Positions 52,361 through 61,341 of a DNA stretch of 64,000 nucleotides are shown here, piece after piece; within the stretch, counting starts at the first letter, position 1, and every line of letters begins with the position of its first letter. The translations under genes and the position numbers were made by a program. Origin of the DNA: a bacterium (GTDB taxonomy: Bacteria; Planctomycetota; Planctomycetia; Pirellulales; Pirellulaceae); contig WGNR01000001.1 in the NCBI GenBank assembly GCA_016124445.1, positions 434,001-498,000 of the forward strand, given 5' to 3'. The notes beneath the pieces are model-generated. The model had not been told where the DNA came from, did no database searches, and saw only the letters and a program-made list of their open reading frames with translations.

Positions 52361-54133
52361 ATGTTCCGCGTTTTTCCTCTGATCGCTTTGGCTCTCACGC
52401 TGTTCCTGACGTCCGCGCTGGCTTCCACTTGCCAATCTGCCGAGAAGTCGCCCCCCAACGTCGTGATTATCTTGTCCGACGATCAAGGATGGGGCGACCT
52501 TAGCATTCAGGGTAACACCAATCTTTCGACCCCCAACATCGATAAGCTGGCGCACGATGGTGCCCGGTTCGATTGGTTTTACGTTTGTCACTTGTGTGCT
52601 CCGACCCGGGCCGAGATGCTGACTGGTCGATTTTATGCACGCACCGGCGTCCGTGGCGTTTCGACCGGACAGGAACGCCTGAACCTGGATGAAAAGACGA
52701 TCGCCCAGTACTTCAAAGAAGCTGGCTACGCGACCGGCGCGTTTGGCAAGTGGCACAACGGGATGCAGTTCCCTTACCATCCCAATGCCCGCGGCTTCGA
52801 TGAATACTATGGCTTCTGCTCCGGCCACTGGGGACATTACTTCAGCCCGGAACTCGACCACAACAACACGCTGGTCCGAGGCGACGGGTATGTGACCGAC
52901 GACTTCACCAACAAGGCGATGGCGTTCATCGAAGCAAACAAAGATCGTCCTTTCTTCTGCTATCTTCCCTACTGCACGCCTCACTCGCCGATGCAGGTAC
53001 CGGATGAGTTCTACAACAAGTTCGACGGTGTCGATCCGAAGATGAAGAATCGCGATCCTGAAAAGGAAGAAGTCGGCATGACCCGGGCCGCGCTGGCGAT
53101 GTGCGAAAACGTCGACTGGAACGTCGGCCGCTTGCTGAAGAAACTGGACGACTTGAAGCTGGCCGACAATACAATTGTCGTCTACTTCGCCGACAACGGC
53201 CCCAATAGCTGGCGTTGGAACGGTGGCATGAAAGGGCGCAAAGGTTCGGTCGACGAAGGTGGAACTCGCTCGCCATGCTTCATTCGCTGGCCGGCCGAAA
53301 TCAGGCCTGATACCCGCATCAGCAAGACGGCCGGGGCTGTCGATTTGATACCAACCCTGCTTGATTGTGCCGGAATCGAAACCGATTTCCCCAAACCGAT
53401 CGACGGCCGTAGCGTTCGACGGCTATGGACTGACGATAGCAGGATTTGGACCGACCGTCCGATCATTGCGATTCGTGGAAACCAGATCAGTATCCGTTCC
53501 CAAACGGATCGTCTGGATCCCCAAGGGAAGTTGTACAACATCTTGAACGATGTCGGGCAACACAACGATATCTCGAAAGACCATCCCCAGACGGTCGCTC
53601 AGCTAAAAAAGGTTGCCAACAAGTTCAAAGCGGAAGTGCAAGAGAGCTTCTTCGCCAAGGATGACCGGCCGTTCACAGTTGGCTATACCAACAACACGCC
53701 GCTGCCTGCGCGCGATGGTGTCGCCCATGGCGGGATCGAACGTAGTGCCCGGGCACCCAATTGTTCGTACTTCACCAACTGGAAAACGACCGACGGAACG
53801 ATTACCTGGGATGTTGAAGTGGGCCAGCCAGGCGAGTACGAAGCGGTTGTCTACTACACCTGCCCGAAGGAAAACATCGGTGTCGAAATTCAGGCTGAGC
53901 TTCTCGGTCAATCGACCTCGGCCACGATCGATGAAGCCCACGACCCGCCGTCGTACGGGCCGGAACGCGATCGATTTAATCGCGGTTCCGAGTCGGTCGT
54001 GAAAGACTTTAAGCCATATTCCCTTGGAACGATGAAGCTTCCCAAGGGACGCGGCACACTGACCCTTTCCGCCCCGAAGATTCCTGGCAAAGGTGCGATT
54101 GAAGTTCGCTACGTCTGGCTCAACCGCAAGTAA
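52361..54133 (+). CDS. Secreted sulfatase (arylsulfatase A-like)
   Basis: This 590-residue sulfatase starts at ATG 52361 with a signal peptide that ends near QSAEK (about residue 28). The metal-site start VVIILSDDQGWGDLS gives D40 and D41, and the sulfatase signature CAPTRAEMLTGR (79-90) carries Cys79, which is converted to formylglycine (C-x-P-x-R). The GKWHNG segment and the later YFADNGPNSW contribute further active-site residues. The last ~140 residues form an additional beta domain of carbohydrate-binding type. It must be matured by a formylglycine-generating enzyme or anSME not encoded here. It is divergent from the GH-like gene with 156 bases between starts. Confidence 0.93.
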   Translation: MFRVFPLIALALTLFLTSALASTCQSAEKSPPNVVIILSDDQGWGDLSIQGNTNLSTPNIDKLAHDGARFDWFYVCHLCAPTRAEMLTGRFYARTGVRGVSTGQERLNLDEKTIAQYFKEAGYATGAFGKWHNGMQFPYHPNARGFDEYYGFCSGHWGHYFSPELDHNNTLVRGDGYVTDDFTNKAMAFIEANKDRPFFCYLPYCTPHSPMQVPDEFYNKFDGVDPKMKNRDPEKEEVGMTRAALAMCENVDWNVGRLLKKLDDLKLADNTIVVYFADNGPNSWRWNGGMKGRKGSVDEGGTRSPCFIRWPAEIRPDTRISKTAGAVDLIPTLLDCAGIETDFPKPIDGRSVRRLWTDDSRIWTDRPIIAIRGNQISIRSQTDRLDPQGKLYNILNDVGQHNDISKDHPQTVAQLKKVANKFKAEVQESFFAKDDRPFTVGYTNNTPLPARDGVAHGGIERSARAPNCSYFTNWKTTDGTITWDVEVGQPGEYEAVVYYTCPKENIGVEIQAELLGQSTSATIDEAHDPPSYGPERDRFNRGSESVVKDFKPYSLGTMKLPKGRGTLTLSAPKIPGKGAIEVRYVWLNRK

Positions 54134-54181
54134 CACTTCCACTCGCTTATCAACGTCCAACCAACTTCAGGAGCAGCGACC

Positions 54182-55156
54182 ATGTCGTCACTTCGCCTTT
54201 TTGGCACCCTGTTTTTCATCGTGTTATTGACGCAATGCGTCGAGGCGGCTCCGGTCAAAGTGTTTGTCCTGTGTGGTCAGTCCAACATGGAAGGCAAAGG
54301 GGCCATCAAGCACCTTGAGCAGTTGTTGGCCGACCCTGCCACGGCAAAGACCTACCAGCATCTGCGAGACGAAAACAGCTGGGTCGAGCGCGACGACGTA
54401 TACATCAAGTACAACGACGACCGCGGCCAAGGCAAGCTGACCACCGGTTACGGCACACCCACGAATCGGATCGGACCGGAACTCGAGTTTGGCCATGTTG
54501 TGGGAGACGCCTTCGAAGAGAAAGTGCTGATCATCAAGTGTGCCTGGGGCGGAAGAGCGTTGGCCGTTGAGTTCCGCCCGCCGAGCTCACCGAAGGGAAC
54601 CTACACGCAAAGAAACCGGCAGACGAAAGAAATCGAGCCACTACCGGAAGAAAAGTACGGCGAAGCGTATCGCGATACGATTCGCATCGTCAAAGAAACG
54701 CTGGCCAACATCGATAAGGTGGTGCCTGATTACGACAAGAAAGAAGGCTACGAGCTTTCCGGTTTCGTTTTCTTCCAAGGTTTCAACGACATCATCGACC
54801 AAAAGAAGATGGACGAGTATGGTCAGAACCTCGAGAATCTGGTTCGCGACGTTCGCAAAGACCTGAATGCCCCCAAGATGCCGTTCGTCATTGGGGAACT
54901 AGGACAGCAAGGGGTCGAGCCGGAAGCACGTTACGCCGAGAAACACTTCAAATTCCGCAAGATGCAGGAAGATGTCTCGAAGCTGCCTGAATTCCAAGGT
55001 AACGTCCGCTTCGTGAAAACGAGCCCCTACATCGTCAAAGATGGCGAGTCGTTTGACGGCGGCTACCACTATTACGGCCGTGCCGATACGTTCTTTCATA
55101 TCGGCCATGATTTCGGTGATGCCGTCGTCGACATGGTCAAACACCCCCAGAAGTAG
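54182..55156 (+). CDS. SASA-family carbohydrate acetylesterase, second copy
   Basis: This 324-residue secreted protein starts at ATG 54182, 48 bases after the sulfatase stop, so the two are probably co-transcribed. The signal peptide ends near VEAAP (about residue 22). CGQSNMEG (31-38) provides the nucleophilic Ser, and a GFVFFQGFNDI-like block and the C-terminal DGGYHYYGRAD with the catalytic His complete the SASA fold. It differs strongly from the copy at 24316 outside these motifs. Linked to a sulfatase and a GH-like protein, it likely removes O-acetyl groups from a sulfated glycan before it is cut. Confidence 0.9.
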   Translation: MSSLRLFGTLFFIVLLTQCVEAAPVKVFVLCGQSNMEGKGAIKHLEQLLADPATAKTYQHLRDENSWVERDDVYIKYNDDRGQGKLTTGYGTPTNRIGPELEFGHVVGDAFEEKVLIIKCAWGGRALAVEFRPPSSPKGTYTQRNRQTKEIEPLPEEKYGEAYRDTIRIVKETLANIDKVVPDYDKKEGYELSGFVFFQGFNDIIDQKKMDEYGQNLENLVRDVRKDLNAPKMPFVIGELGQQGVEPEARYAEKHFKFRKMQEDVSKLPEFQGNVRFVKTSPYIVKDGESFDGGYHYYGRADTFFHIGHDFGDAVVDMVKHPQK

Positions 55157-55357
55157 ACTACGGCTTAGACCGTTTTGCCTGCAAGGTGCATCCAAGTTCG
55201 CCGTTGGGTCACCCCACGGCGAACGCGAATCGCTCCGCCTGCCGCTTGAATTGCCTTCCTCAGGGCTTCTTCGTCCACCCGGAGCCCTTCAGATTCCTAC
55301 CCTAAGCCCCCTAAATCCCACCCGCAACACGCGACAAAATCCCCTTGAAATGAGTGC

Positions 55358-55409
55358 TTGTCACGTCTGCTCGACTCAGTTAAGATTTCAATACTGAGAA
55401 TTACTCTCA
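55358..55409 (+). promoter_or_regulatory. feo promoter with Fur-box-like dyad
   Basis: TTGTCA (55358-55363) and TAAGAT (55381-55386) form a -35/-10 pair with a 17-base spacer. TGAGAATTACTCTCA (55395-55409) lies at the predicted start of transcription and matches the Fur consensus TGATAAT-N-ATTATCA at 11 of 14 informative positions. Iron-loaded Fur bound here would block initiation. The feoA ATG follows at 55425, 15 bases beyond the dyad. Confidence 0.75.
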
Positions 55410-55424
55410 ATTAGCAGGCACACT

Positions 55425-55658
55425 ATGGTTTCCGATATCCCTCTCAGCATGGTTCGTTCTGGATCGATTGTTCGCATTTCGCAAATCGTTGGCGGCTGCG
55501 ACGACGTAAAGCGTATGGCAGAACTTGGTTTGCAGAACGGGACCGAAGTCGAAATGGTTCAGAGCGGCAGCCCATGCATCGTGCGTGTCGGTCAATGTAA
55601 GCTCTGTTTTCGCCAGTCAGACATCCTGAATATCCTGGTGAATTCGGAACAATTCTGA
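55425..55658 (+). CDS. feoA: FeoA-domain protein, first copy
   Basis: This 77-residue SH3-like FeoA protein assists FeoB in ferrous iron uptake. The family pattern is visible as a central CDDVKRMAELGLQNGTEVEMVQSGSP and the C-terminal RVGQCKLCFRQSDILNILV. The paired Cys in CKLC is unusual for FeoA and could bind metal. ATG 55425 is the first gene behind the Fur-controlled promoter. Its stop overlaps the start of the second feoA by one base (TGATG), so the two copies are translated together. Tandem FeoA genes ahead of feoB are known in several bacteria. Confidence 0.92.
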   Translation: MVSDIPLSMVRSGSIVRISQIVGGCDDVKRMAELGLQNGTEVEMVQSGSPCIVRVGQCKLCFRQSDILNILVNSEQF

Positions 55659-55882
55659 TGGCGAAGTTGTCTCAACTTCCGATCGGCCAAGAGGCGGTTA
55701 TCGCCTCGATCGATGCATCAAGCACCGCTGCCGTCCGTTTGCTGGAAATGGGGATGACCCCTGGCTGCCATGTAAAAATGATTGGCTCGGCCCCATTCGG
55801 TGACCCGCTCGAAGTCGAGGTTCGCGGTTATCACCTTAGCTTGAGGAAGACCGAAGCCGACCTGGTTGAAATTGAGAATTGA
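55658..55882 (+). CDS. feoA: FeoA-domain protein, second copy
   Basis: This 74-residue FeoA-like protein starts at ATG 55658, overlapping the stop of the first copy by one base. The pattern is PIGQEAVIASIDASSTAAVRLLEMGMTPGCHVKMIGSAPFGDPLEVEVRGYHLSLRKTEADLVEI, a clean match to the SH3-like FeoA fold without the extra Cys of the first copy. It probably binds the cytoplasmic domain of FeoB. The gap to feoB is 95 bases with no terminator. The two copies differ too much to be a recent duplication. Confidence 0.93.
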   Translation: MAKLSQLPIGQEAVIASIDASSTAAVRLLEMGMTPGCHVKMIGSAPFGDPLEVEVRGYHLSLRKTEADLVEIEN

Positions 55883-55977
55883 TCCACCCCAGTCCCGCCC
55901 CGCACGTTGCTTAGCTTTCCGACCCTGCGTACTGGACCGCTGCTACCTTGCATCGACCAACCAACAAAAACGACCGA

Positions 55978-58197
55978 ATGTCCGTTGACGCTCCCGCAGA
56001 AACCTTGACTGTTGCCCTGGTCGGAAATCCCAATACCGGCAAGTCGACCCTCTTCAACGGGCTCTCCGGCATTCGTCAGAAGACGGGCAATTATCCCGGC
56101 GTCACGGTCGAAAAGAAGCATGGCTCGTTCATGCATAAGGGGCAGAAGGTCACGCTGATCGATCTGCCAGGCACCTATAGCCTTGCGCCTCGCTCGCCCG
56201 ACGAGATGGTTACCGTCGACGTCCTGCTGGGCCGACAATCGGACGAGGCAAAACCGAATGCGGTGCTGGTGATCGTCGATGCCAGTAACCTGGAACGCAA
56301 TCTCTACATCGTCAGCCAGGTTAAAGAACTTGGCCTGCCGACGGTCGTAGCCCTGAATATGTCGGACATCGCGACCCGCAAAGGGATCACGATCGATACC
56401 AAGAAACTGAAGAAACGGCTGGGCCTTCCAATCGTCGTCACCCAGGCTCATCGCCGTGACGGGCTCGATAAGCTGCGTGATACGATCGTCTCGCTGGCCG
56501 ATCGCCCTGGAAAGCAGTCAGACAGCCCCTTCCCACCTGAATTCTGCGAGAAGGTCGACGAGCTACACGCCAAGTTGCAACAGGAAAACGCCGAGACTCC
56601 ACGCTACCTGGCCGAGCGATTGTTGCTGGATACAAGCGGCTACTTGGAAAAGGAACTGATCGGGGGGGGCGAAAGTCTGCACGACTGGATCAACGAGGCC
56701 CGCGAAGAACTTTCCAAGGCAGGCCAACCCGTTCCGGCGATCGAAGCGATTTCGCGTTATCAATGGGTTCAAAAGTCGCTCGAGGGGATCGTTACGCGCG
56801 AAAAGGTCGCCGAAGGCTCTTTTACCGATCGGCTCGATAAGATTCTTACCAATCGCGTTGGCGGGGCCATTTTCTTCATCCTGATCATGACCCTCATGTT
56901 TCAGGCCGTATTCAGCGAGGCAATTGCTGGAAACCTGACGGCCTTGATCGAAGGGGCGTTCAATCAATTGGCCGACGGGATCGACGCCGAACTGCCCGAT
57001 GGGGCACTTAAGTCGTTGATCAACGACGGTGTGATCGCTGGGGTTGGCGGCGTGTTGACGTTCCTGCCGCAGATTTGCATCTTGTTCTTCTTCATCGCCA
57101 TTCTGGAAGATTGCGGTTACCTGTCCCGGGCTGCCTATTTAATGGACCGCTTGTTCAGCAAGGTCGGGCTGAGCGGGAAATCGTTTATTCCGCTTCTCTC
57201 TTCCTTCGGCTGTGCCATTCCTGGGATCATGGCGGCTCGCGTGATCGAGAATCGCCGCGATCGGCTGATCACGATTCTGGTAGCGCCGCTGATGAGCTGC
57301 AGTGCCCGGATGCCGGTTTACGTCCTTTTGACCTCTGCCTTTATTCCGCCAACAACTTACCTGGGCGGATGGATTGGGTTGCAAACGCTGGTCATGCTGA
57401 GCATGTACCTCGTGGGGATTTTCGCGGCCGTTTGCGTAGCGTTCATTTTGCGAAAGACGATCCTGCCAGGCGAAACGCCCCCGTTTGTGATGGAACTTCC
57501 CAGCTACAAGTTTCCTTCGATCAGCGGTGTGCTGATGGTCATGCTGGAGAAAGGCTGGTCGTTCGTTCGCCGTGCAGGAACGTTGATCTTCGCCATGTCA
57601 ATCGTCATTTGGGCGCTTTCGTATTTCCCTCGAGACGAGATCGCCGCAACGGCACCTTTTGCGGAAGAAGTCCTCACAATTCAAAACAAGCTGGCGACCG
57701 CAGATCCGGAGGAGGCAACCAAGCTCGAAGCCCGCTTGGGCGTGATTCAACACACCATCGACGGACAATTGCTTCGCGGCAGCTTTCTGGGAAGAGCCGG
57801 CCAGGTGATCGAACCTGTCGTTCGGCCGCTGGGTTGGGATTGGAAAATCGGCAGCGCCGCGATCGCATCATTTCCGGCCCGAGAAGTGATCATCAGCACC
57901 ATGGGCGTGCTCTACAATCTTGGCAGCGAACAGACCGAAGAGTCGGTCGAATTGAAAGAGAAACTTCAAAACGTGAAGTGGCCGGAGAGCGAGCGAAACG
58001 TATTCAACGTTCCAGTGGCATTATCGATCATGGTATTCTTCGCCCTGTGCGCCCAATGCGCCGCGACGTTGGCGGTTATCAAACGCGAAACCAATAGTTG
58101 GCATTGGCCAATCTTCACGTTCACCTACATGACGGTGCTGGCCTACCTCGGTGCGATGATCACCTACCAGGTATCGGCCGCGTTTCTGTTGAACTAG
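55978..58197 (+). CDS. feoB: Ferrous iron transporter FeoB
   Basis: From ATG 55978 the protein has 739 residues; the TTG-initiated extension upstream is unlikely. The N-terminal GTPase has G1 GNPNTGKS (16-23), G2 within GVTVE, G3 DLPG (62-65) and G4 NMSD (127-130), and is followed by a helical spacer region. The membrane core (about 290-739) has two Gate repeats, with SFGCAIPGIMAARVIENRRDR and PAREVIISTMGVLYN near the expected pore positions. It carries Fe2+ across the cytoplasmic membrane using GTP. The Fur-box-like site upstream and the FeoA and Cys-rich partners define the operon. Confidence 0.96.
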   Translation: MSVDAPAETLTVALVGNPNTGKSTLFNGLSGIRQKTGNYPGVTVEKKHGSFMHKGQKVTLIDLPGTYSLAPRSPDEMVTVDVLLGRQSDEAKPNAVLVIVDASNLERNLYIVSQVKELGLPTVVALNMSDIATRKGITIDTKKLKKRLGLPIVVTQAHRRDGLDKLRDTIVSLADRPGKQSDSPFPPEFCEKVDELHAKLQQENAETPRYLAERLLLDTSGYLEKELIGGGESLHDWINEAREELSKAGQPVPAIEAISRYQWVQKSLEGIVTREKVAEGSFTDRLDKILTNRVGGAIFFILIMTLMFQAVFSEAIAGNLTALIEGAFNQLADGIDAELPDGALKSLINDGVIAGVGGVLTFLPQICILFFFIAILEDCGYLSRAAYLMDRLFSKVGLSGKSFIPLLSSFGCAIPGIMAARVIENRRDRLITILVAPLMSCSARMPVYVLLTSAFIPPTTYLGGWIGLQTLVMLSMYLVGIFAAVCVAFILRKTILPGETPPFVMELPSYKFPSISGVLMVMLEKGWSFVRRAGTLIFAMSIVIWALSYFPRDEIAATAPFAEEVLTIQNKLATADPEEATKLEARLGVIQHTIDGQLLRGSFLGRAGQVIEPVVRPLGWDWKIGSAAIASFPAREVIISTMGVLYNLGSEQTEESVELKEKLQNVKWPESERNVFNVPVALSIMVFFALCAQCAATLAVIKRETNSWHWPIFTFTYMTVLAYLGAMITYQVSAAFLLN

Positions 58198-58262
58198 CGG
58201 CCAACTTACCCCTATTTGACTTCCAGGCAACCATCGCAAGGATTGCATCAAGGAGTTTTCCG

Positions 58263-58505
58263 ATGTGGCAAAACGGCATGGTGATATTCATCGTTGGTTC
58301 AGCGGTAGTCTATCTGGGCTGGAATATCTTTCGCGGCATCGTCAGCGCCGCCAACGCCTGTGAAGGAGGGGGTTGCGGTGGCTGTGGTGGCGGGAAGAAA
58401 TCTACGCCAAATAATCTGGTGCAACTGACGATGTCTTCAGCTGAAACGCACCCGCCAGAATCGCAGCAAGACAAGACATCGTCGGGCGATTCCCCTGAGA
58501 CATAG
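58263..58505 (+). CDS. FeoB-associated Cys-rich membrane protein
   Basis: ATG 58263 gives 80 residues, 65 bases after feoB. Residues 5-24 form one membrane helix, then a short Cys/Gly-rich segment (ACEGGGCGGCGGGKK) and a disordered Ser/Pro-rich tail. This is the pattern of the small FeoB-associated family often found directly downstream of feoB, whose precise role is not settled; metal handling is likely. The ATG follows AAGGAG about nine bases upstream. It probably completes the feo operon, as no terminator separates it from feoB. Confidence 0.85.
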   Translation: MWQNGMVIFIVGSAVVYLGWNIFRGIVSAANACEGGGCGGCGGGKKSTPNNLVQLTMSSAETHPPESQQDKTSSGDSPET

Positions 58506-58574
58506 ACTCCGGTAAGCTCTGGGTAGCCTTATTTCAAGCCTGCGTGGGCTTACTCGCTGCCAGAAAGGACACCT

Positions 58575-59486
58575 ATGACCGAACCGATTGCCCACTGGGA
58601 GGGTGCCTGGATTCGCCGCAGCGAACTGCTTCTGCCAATCGACGATGCCGGCTTTCACCTTGGGACGACCATCGCCGAGCAGCTACGGACCTTCAACGGC
58701 AAGATCTTTCGTCTCGATCAACATCTCGATCGGCTGTGGCGCAGTTTAGACATCCTCGACGTTCAGTCGCCCGAATCGCGCCAGTCGCTGACGCAGATCG
58801 TTCATCAGATCGTCGAGCACAATTTCGCGCTGCTGCCGGACGGTGCCGACCTGGGCGTTACCATCTTCATCACGCCGGGTTCGCTTCACCAGGTGAATCA
58901 GCCGAACAAGGTAGGCCGCCTGGCGGTTCATACCCAGATGGTTGCCTTCGATTCGTTTGCCGCGCTGTACGATACCGGCCAGGCACTGATCGTGCCCCAA
59001 ACAAGACAAACCCCGGTCGCATGTTGGCCGCGGGAGCTGAAGGTTCGCTCGCGCGTGCATTACTACCTGGCCGACATTGAAGCCAAGCGAATCGATCCGA
59101 CTGCCAGGGCGGTACTGTTGGATCAAGATGGCTACGTCATGGAAGCGACAACCGCCAATATTGCGATGTACCATGAAAATACCGGGCTGCAGCTTCCGCC
59201 GGCCGAATTGGTCCTGCCAGGGATCAGCATCGCCACGCTCGCCGAATTGGCCGGGAAGCTTGGCATTCCACTGACGCATCGATTGCTAACGGCCGAAGAC
59301 TTTGCCGCAGCGGACGAAGTGCTGCTGACCAGTACATCTCCATGTGTGATACCGTGCAGCCAGTGGAACGGCCAGCCAATTGGAAGTGGCCAGCCTGGAC
59401 CGGTATTCAATCGACTGATTGAAGCCTGGGAAGAAATGGTCGGCCTGGGCGTGCGAGAGCAAGCACGCCGTTTTGCAAAGAAGTGA
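58575..59486 (+). CDS. Class IV aminotransferase (branched-chain / D-amino acid / ADCL group)
   Basis: This 303-residue pyridoxal-phosphate enzyme starts at ATG 58575, with AAAGGA upstream. Fold-type IV landmarks are IDDAGFHLGTTIAEQLRTFNGKIFRLDQHLDRL with R54, the PLP lysine K156 in RELKVRSRVHYYLA, the E190 region MEATTANIAMY, and the LVLPGISIATLAELA helix. The enzymes in this group make or break branched-chain amino acids, D-amino acids or aminodeoxychorismate; the sequence does not decide. It is 69 bases beyond the Cys-rich feo gene, and co-transcription is possible but no iron link is expected. The 5' and 3' boundaries are clear. Confidence 0.9.
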   Translation: MTEPIAHWEGAWIRRSELLLPIDDAGFHLGTTIAEQLRTFNGKIFRLDQHLDRLWRSLDILDVQSPESRQSLTQIVHQIVEHNFALLPDGADLGVTIFITPGSLHQVNQPNKVGRLAVHTQMVAFDSFAALYDTGQALIVPQTRQTPVACWPRELKVRSRVHYYLADIEAKRIDPTARAVLLDQDGYVMEATTANIAMYHENTGLQLPPAELVLPGISIATLAELAGKLGIPLTHRLLTAEDFAAADEVLLTSTSPCVIPCSQWNGQPIGSGQPGPVFNRLIEAWEEMVGLGVREQARRFAKK

Positions 59487-59490
59487 ACGA

Positions 59491-60723
59491 CTAGTCGTCG
59501 CGCCGCATATCGATCAGTTGCGGGATCTTGCGATTCGCATACCACAGTTTCCAGCCGGCCTCATTGAATTGGTAGTCGACCTGGCCGTCCACCACCTGTT
59601 TCAATGCCGCATGGACGGCTGGGTTCTGGAGGTCCTTTTCGATGATCTGCGGTTTCTGCTGCCCAAACGACATTCCACCGCCACCCTGACTGTTAAACGA
59701 CGCATTGGTGCGACCTGGCTGCGTTCCAGGTGTTATCTGGAATTTGTGCGTCGTAACGAGGGCATCCATCAGAGGCAGGATACTCGCAGGATGCTTAAGC
59801 CGCCCCAGGACAAGGGCAGCCCGATTGATCTCGGTGTTGTCTTTGCTATGGAGCTTACCGAGCAAGTAGCTGACGGCGACATCGTTGTTGCGGTTCTCCA
59901 GGGCAATGGTGGCCCGATCACGTAACGAATCGTTCGGATCGTCGACGGCAAGCTTGACCAACGTCATGGTCGATTCGGAGGACTTGATGTTCGACAACGC
60001 ATCGACCAGCAACATGCGAATGGCCTGATTGTCTTCGTCGCTCAGGTTCTTGATCAACGCTTTGCCCGCATAGGGATCAGTTATCTGTTGAATGGATCTG
60101 GCCGCTTCCTGGCCCTTGTCGCCGCCGCGCCGCAGCATCCGACGCCACGTGTTCACTTTGGCAACCCATTCGGTTTGCTTTTTCTCTGCCTCGGCCCTGG
60201 CTTCGGTCATTTTGACGTCTTGCGGCAGTTGCCAACCCTGAGGTGTATGAACGTAACCACGCTTGCGATACCACTCGTCGTGGGTCATCCACTTGCCGTT
60301 GTAGTTGGTGTGGCCCAGGGCCTTGTGGGCCGCCAGATTACCGGGATCGAGCCGTAAGACTTCGTTGATGTGGTAATCACGTTTGTCGGGCAGATTGTTC
60401 TTGTCGCACCACTCAGCCATCTTGAAGTGGTCTTCGACCGTATCTTGCATCTTGGGCAGGTATTGCTCGTAGAGCTTGAGCTGTTGCGAGAACGCGACAA
60501 CTTCCCGAACAGCCGATTTACCCAGCACCATATTGCCGGCATCGGTCTGAATGTCGTACGTGATCCGAGGGGATTGATCTGGGTTCAGAAGGGTTCCCTC
60601 GATAGTCCCGCCCCCAGCCAAGCGGAAGACTTCGGCCTGAGCCTCGGCGCAGAAAACCGCGCACAGTATCGCCCAAGCGACCAGCAGAGTGCATAACGGG
60701 TTGGCAGATCTCAGATTCAGCAC
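59491..60723 (-). CDS. Secreted HEAT-repeat protein
   Basis: From GTG 60723 the protein has 410 residues; earlier in-frame codons would add unstructured residues of intergenic origin. A signal peptide covers about 1-30 (cleavage near AEAQAEV). Residues about 75-150 contain a DHFKMAEWCDKNNL-type helical segment and the KALGHTNYNGKWMTHDEWYRKRG block common in planctomycete exported proteins. Residues about 190-300 are HEAT-like repeats (LVDALSNIKSSESTMTLVKLAVDDPNDSLRDRATIALEN). Function is unknown; such proteins usually scaffold others. The stop is only four bases from the convergent aminotransferase stop. Confidence 0.78.
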   Translation of the reverse strand: MLNLRSANPLCTLLVAWAILCAVFCAEAQAEVFRLAGGGTIEGTLLNPDQSPRITYDIQTDAGNMVLGKSAVREVVAFSQQLKLYEQYLPKMQDTVEDHFKMAEWCDKNNLPDKRDYHINEVLRLDPGNLAAHKALGHTNYNGKWMTHDEWYRKRGYVHTPQGWQLPQDVKMTEARAEAEKKQTEWVAKVNTWRRMLRRGGDKGQEAARSIQQITDPYAGKALIKNLSDEDNQAIRMLLVDALSNIKSSESTMTLVKLAVDDPNDSLRDRATIALENRNNDVAVSYLLGKLHSKDNTEINRAALVLGRLKHPASILPLMDALVTTHKFQITPGTQPGRTNASFNSQGGGGMSFGQQKPQIIEKDLQNPAVHAALKQVVDGQVDYQFNEAGWKLWYANRKIPQLIDMRRDD

Positions 60724-60898
60724 AGGATGTCTCGGGACAAAAAGTGGCTGGAAACCGTATCTCCAAGTATACGAATCAGTTAGCCTTGATACCAAGATTT
60801 GGTTTGAGAAATCCGAAATTGCGGGCAAAACGGCTAGGAGTGAACCATTCCTACCGATATTGGGGCCAAATGGATCGATTTGGCAAAAAATCTGACCG

Positions 60899-61327
60899 CT
60901 AAGAAGTCTGGGCCAAGTCGTCGGAGCGGAATGCTTCGATGATCTCAACAGGGACCCGGGCCGGCATTCGCCGTTCAAGATCGACAAACGCCCAGTTCGT
61001 TTCGGCGATGGCCAGCACTTTCTGGTCGCTCAACCGGCGGATTTCATACTTCCGAACACAAGATGCCCGACGGAAGGAATCAACCCAGGTAACTACTTCC
61101 AGTCGATCATTCTCGAAGGCAGGCCAGCGGTATTCAATCTGATGGGCTCGCACGACCCAACTACAGCCCAATTCGCCGTACTGCTTGTGGCCCCAGCCTT
61201 TATCGACCGAGTGAGCCACGGCAGCGTCTTGCATCCACTTCAGATAGACGAGATTGTTCACGTGCCCCTGGACGTCGATATCTTCGGCGACGACCTCGAC
61301 AGCGTGATGAAAGATGTTGGTAAGCAT
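60899..61327 (-). CDS. Acyl-CoA thioesterase, 4HBT hot-dog fold
   Basis: This 142-residue protein starts at ATG 61327. The hot-dog fold landmarks are EDIDVQGHVNNLVYLKWMQDAAVAHS, where the Asp of the 4HBT active site (DVQGHVNN) is clear, and then the central helix, RAHQIEYRWPAFENDRLEVVTWV and AIAETNWAFVDLERRMPARVP. Such thioesterases hydrolyse acyl-CoA esters, with substrate breadth varying widely. It lies 14 bases after the HAD phosphatase gene on the same strand, so the two are likely in one operon. No fatty-acid gene is adjacent. Confidence 0.9.
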   Translation of the reverse strand: MLTNIFHHAVEVVAEDIDVQGHVNNLVYLKWMQDAAVAHSVDKGWGHKQYGELGCSWVVRAHQIEYRWPAFENDRLEVVTWVDSFRRASCVRKYEIRRLSDQKVLAIAETNWAFVDLERRMPARVPVEIIEAFRSDDLAQTS

Positions 61328-61341
61328 AAATCAATAAGTGA

